The notes beneath the pieces are model-generated. The model was given only the letters and a program-made list of their open reading frames with translations. It had not been told where the DNA came from and made no database searches. From Pontibacter oryzae (GTDB lineage: Bacteria > Bacteroidota > Bacteroidia > Cytophagales > Hymenobacteraceae), in assembly GCF_003576375.1 (NCBI RefSeq), contig NZ_QWGE01000005.1:305768-369767 (forward strand): a stretch of 64,000 nucleotides of DNA. Reading direction: 5' to 3'. A program made the translations under genes and the position numbers. The stretch's first letter is position 1. Each line of letters opens with the position of its first letter. This document shows positions 61,378 through 64,000 of the stretch, in pieces.

Positions 61378-62939
61378 TTATTTAATATATTCATCCCAGC
61401 CGGCATACTGCTGCGTTACTTTACCTAAGGGCAAGGCCAGGCCTGCAACCAGTGCGCCCAACACCAAGCCAGAAATGTGCAGCGTTATTGGCCCACCTAC
61501 AAACCAGGGAGCTACGGCCAGCACCAACCCCAGCAGCACGTTCAGGTAGCGGCCGCGGCGCATAGGCTCTCCCATACAAATCACGGACACTACTACTATC
61601 AGCGAACCGGCCAGGTGGAACGTATCCGCCACTGTATCTTGTATCGGGATGCCGAACATGCCCGGCGTAAATACAGCCGCTATACCTAGCAAGGTTGAAA
61701 CCACCAGCGTCCAGGGGAAGCTCATGCCCCAGATAGAAGCCAAGAATACTTTACCGGGATGCTCTGGAAGGCTCATCATTTCAGGAGCGTGTTCCTCTTT
61801 TTCGCCGCCCCCTATGGTGCCGCCTTTCCAGAACAGCTTCCAAAAGCTCTCCTCGCCTTCTTTATACTTCTTCTTCATAAACTGGCCCATAGCAATTACC
61901 TCGTCTACCTCCAGCGGAATCATGGGGAGCATGATGGCCGCCGCCAGCAGGCAGAACGTGCACCAGGCCCCACCACGATGGGCTGCGAAATAACCAGGAA
62001 AATGTGTACTAAGCCCAGCGGAATAACTAGTATGCCGAACAGGGCCACCATCCAAGGCATGGTGCGCCAGCGTGCCGGGCTGCCCATCCAGCCCATCAAA
62101 AACTCAATGGTATAGGCAATAGCGCCCAGGCCGGCATCTGAAACAGGCATGGAGTGTGACATACTTGAGTTTAACACCTTTTCGCTGGCTTCTCCGAAAA
62201 ACGGGTCCCACACGGTATCGATGTAACCCAGCTGAAAAGCAGCCAGATAGCGCGACACTACCCAACCAATGAAGCCTGCCACAATCATGATCCAGCGCTG
62301 CGGCCAGCTGGAAGGGTTATAGCTCCAGCCCGGAGGCACTTGTGGACCCATTTTCATGTACATGATCATGTTGGGCATGCCGGGTATAAGTATGGTGAGC
62401 CCAATAATGAGGGCGCCAACCAGTGTATCGTTCAGGTAGGCCACCGCCGATGGCGACCAGAAAAGTAAAGGTGCCATCGTTATCCAGATACCAATGAAGC
62501 AGCAGATCCAAATGCTTACCGGCCGGTTTGGAGTTAGCCCGCGCCAGCCGAAAATAATCAGCAAGGCCCCGCTTATAATGTCGCTCCACTTCATGAACGC
62601 AATGCGTTGGGGCATACTTAGCCATACCTCGCGCCCCCCTGATGGCTCTACCGTGCCGATGCCATAATCAAAGGTAAGAGGCGATAGCAGCACCCAGGCC
62701 CCTAAAAGTATGATCGTCCAGTAAACCCACAGCGTTTGCATGTGGTGCATGTGCAGCATTTTCTTCCTCATTTCGGAGTCCATCTGCATGCTGCCCCCCG
62801 AATCCTGGCCACTGCCGTGCATCTTCTTGTTATGCTCCCGTACCTGCTTTTCTGCCATGGGCCGAGTTACGCCGCGTATACCCATCCCTCCGTTTTGCTG
62901 CCCGTCTTTCTCGTGCTGGTCCTTTTGGTCTTTTTCCAT
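61378..62939 (-). pseudogene. SPW-repeat/VKOR-domain membrane protein split by a one-base frameshift
   Basis: The 5-prime part (62939-61920) encodes a His/Met-rich N-terminus, then SPW-repeat membrane segments (WSDIISGALLIIFGW, YLNDTLVGALIIGL), up to VISQPIVVG. The sequence then continues in the next frame as AWCTFCLLAAAIMLPM to a stop at 61378. Joined at the C4 run 61968-61971 (G4 on the coding strand) it would be about 520 residues, with the CxxC of a vitamin K epoxide reductase-like domain (WCTFC) right at the junction. One extra G restores the frame. This is either a true inactivation or an assembly error in a short homopolymer. Confidence 0.85.
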
Positions 62940-63102
62940 AGTATGTGGTAGGGTTTTGATGTACTGTGTTGGTATACGGAGTTATACTTTGTGGGATATT
63001 TTGAAGCGCTATGCATGTTATTGTATCAACATCCGAGCTAATTACGCGTATCATTTGGGGGAGCTATGTGCTCTTAAACTTAGCTATGGAGGAGCAAGCA
63101 AC

Positions 63103-63729
63103 ATGTCGTTAAAAGATCTGATCAATAAAATAAAAGAAGAAGTAAAGGTAGTGCAGGGCGAAAAGACAAAAGACAAGCTGTACGAGAACCACAACACCTA
63201 CCCCACCGAGGCAGAAGCTGTAACTGCTTTTGCCGAGTCGCGGCGCAAGCTGTTCGACGTAAACTGCTGGACGCAGCTTTCTGGCATCAACTCCACCTTC
63301 GAATTATTTGACCCGCAAGGCCAGGCCAGCGCCACCAAACAACCCCAAACGGGCTATTTCATCAAAATCATACTTCCGGGGTCCACTATCGAGAACTGGG
63401 TAGAGATCACGGACATCTGGGAAGAGGAAAACTTGGCCGAGTTTATCGTGCATCCCAGCAGAAACCCACAGGAAGCAGGCTCAGCCGATGTAGAACACTT
63501 TTTTATTAAGGAGGCGAGCAGCACGTTTCGGGTTACCCGCGAAGGGAGCACCCTTTACGGGTACGAGATCGGCAAAAACGAAGGCATTAACAACCAGGGC
63601 GAGGAAGCCGGCGACCGGGCCATCCTGAACACGTTTGTGGCAGAAGGTGGCTGGGCCATATTTCAAGAATTGCAATGGGACAAGCTAACTCGCTACTTGG
63701 TTCACTTGGAAGAGGCTACGGAAGAATAG
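63103..63729 (+). CDS. Conserved protein of unknown function
   Basis: 208 residues from the ATG at 63103. A longer open frame begins at 62740 but is antisense to the SPW/VKOR gene and not credible. The protein is soluble and acidic: an N-terminal helix (MSLKDLINKIKEEVKVVQGE), then mixed alpha/beta sequence with FFIKEASSTFRVTREGSTLYGYEIGKNEG. I do not recognise the family. It is monocistronic, followed by a terminator. Confidence 0.72.
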   Translation: MSLKDLINKIKEEVKVVQGEKTKDKLYENHNTYPTEAEAVTAFAESRRKLFDVNCWTQLSGINSTFELFDPQGQASATKQPQTGYFIKIILPGSTIENWVEITDIWEEENLAEFIVHPSRNPQEAGSADVEHFFIKEASSTFRVTREGSTLYGYEIGKNEGINNQGEEAGDRAILNTFVAEGGWAIFQELQWDKLTRYLVHLEEATEE

Positions 63730-63750
63730 AACGTATAAATTTGGTTACTG

Positions 63751-63782
63751 AAAGAGCACTTGTTGCCAGGTGCTCTTTTTTT
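63751..63782 (+). terminator. Terminator of the gene at 63103
   Basis: AAAGAGCAC (63751-63759) and GTGCTCTTT (63770-63778) form a perfect 9-bp stem followed by a T-run. Confidence 0.9.
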
Positions 63783-63810
63783 GTTGAAATTTATTACTTT
63801 TAACAAGAAG

Positions 63811-63854
63811 GTTATTCCGGTGAGCAGCTGTTTTTAGCTAATAACCGGAATAAC
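63811..63854. repeat. Inverted repeat without T-run
   Basis: GTTATTCCGGT (63811-63821) is perfectly complementary to ACCGGAATAAC (63844-63854), with a small AGCT/AGCT hairpin in the loop. Function unknown. I see no gene in the remaining 146 nt. Confidence 0.55.
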
Positions 63855-64000
63855 TCCTTATATACCATAGTTGGCCGTGATTGGGATTATTTTCGGGTTT
63901 TAAAGTGGCGTGTCTTTCAGGCTTTTTGAGGGGCTGGAGGGCATCAAAGGCCACTAAAGCCGGGCAACGGTCAGCAAAAGAGCCAAAGGAGGAAACGGGG

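Noticed and set aside
62740..63102. Long 5-prime extension of the gene at 63103
   Set aside because: It lies antisense to the SPW/VKOR gene and its promoter region; its composition is unlike the rest of the protein.
1..64000. CRISPR arrays, tRNA/rRNA genes, insertion sequences, integrases
   Set aside because: I looked for regularly spaced repeats, cloverleaf-like and rRNA-conserved sequence and transposase motifs and found none.
63980..64000. AAAGGAGGAAAC near the window end as a ribosome binding site
   Set aside because: It matches a Shine-Dalgarno sequence, but no start codon follows within the window and such sites are rarely used in Bacteroidota.

Overview
The window looks like the chromosome of an aerobic Bacteroidota bacterium, most likely of the Cytophagales/Hymenobacteraceae type (Pontibacter-like). 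This is inferred from gene content: a SusC/SusD pair, TonB receptors with carboxypeptidase-regulatory-like N-termini, a sensor with two-component-regulator propeller and Y_Y_Y domains, and promoters matching the Bacteroidota TTG-N19-21-TAnnTTTG pattern. Shine-Dalgarno sequences are mostly absent. I see no rRNA, tRNA, CRISPR array, insertion sequence or phage module.

Layout. 0.1-8.1 kb is housekeeping: a beta-carbonic anhydrase with a SulP transporter, a two-component system divergent from a CDF metal exporter, a DUF1801 protein, a DsbA-like protein, an SDR and a ribosome hibernation factor. 8.4-11.4 kb holds a small membrane-protein cluster around a winged-helix regulator; three of its upstream regions share one palindrome, which is probably the operator. 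12.3-23.3 kb is a sulfur-assimilation island of two convergent operons. The plus-strand operon is cysH-cysD-cysN. The minus-strand operon is sulfite reductase, cobA, a siroheme-synthase/TauE fusion and metZ. An OsmC gene lies between them.

Both sulfur operons begin with the same stacked leader: a Bacteroidota promoter, a SAM-I type riboswitch, then a short ORF of about 40 codons ending in six or seven consecutive cysteine codons, one other residue, cysteine and stop, then a terminator-like hairpin before the first enzyme gene. The sulfite reductase leader carries a second Cys-run ORF with its own terminator-like hairpin. I read this as dual control by SAM and by charged tRNA-Cys through ribosome-mediated attenuation. 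It is the strongest candidate for an undescribed system in the window.

23.6-27.2 kb has a TonB receptor, a YczE-like membrane protein and a small unknown. 27.9-34.6 kb is a complete six-gene ebo cluster (eboABCDEF), known in cyanobacteria and other bacteria for precursor transport in secondary metabolism; no biosynthetic genes adjoin it here.

34.7-57.9 kb is a minus-strand polysaccharide utilization locus. A membrane-anchored LuxR-type sensor is followed by SusC, SusD, three GH144/glucoamylase-family enzymes, two GH43-discoidin paralogs, a GH3, an SGNH hydrolase, a sulfatase, an exported formylglycine-generating enzyme and an esterase. GH144 plus GH3 points to a beta-1,2-glucan; the sulfatase and esterases suggest it may be decorated. 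58.5-63.8 kb has a glucose-dehydrogenase-like SDR, a DMT permease, an (alpha/alpha)6 glycosidase, a SPW/VKOR membrane protein broken by a one-base frameshift, and an unknown protein.
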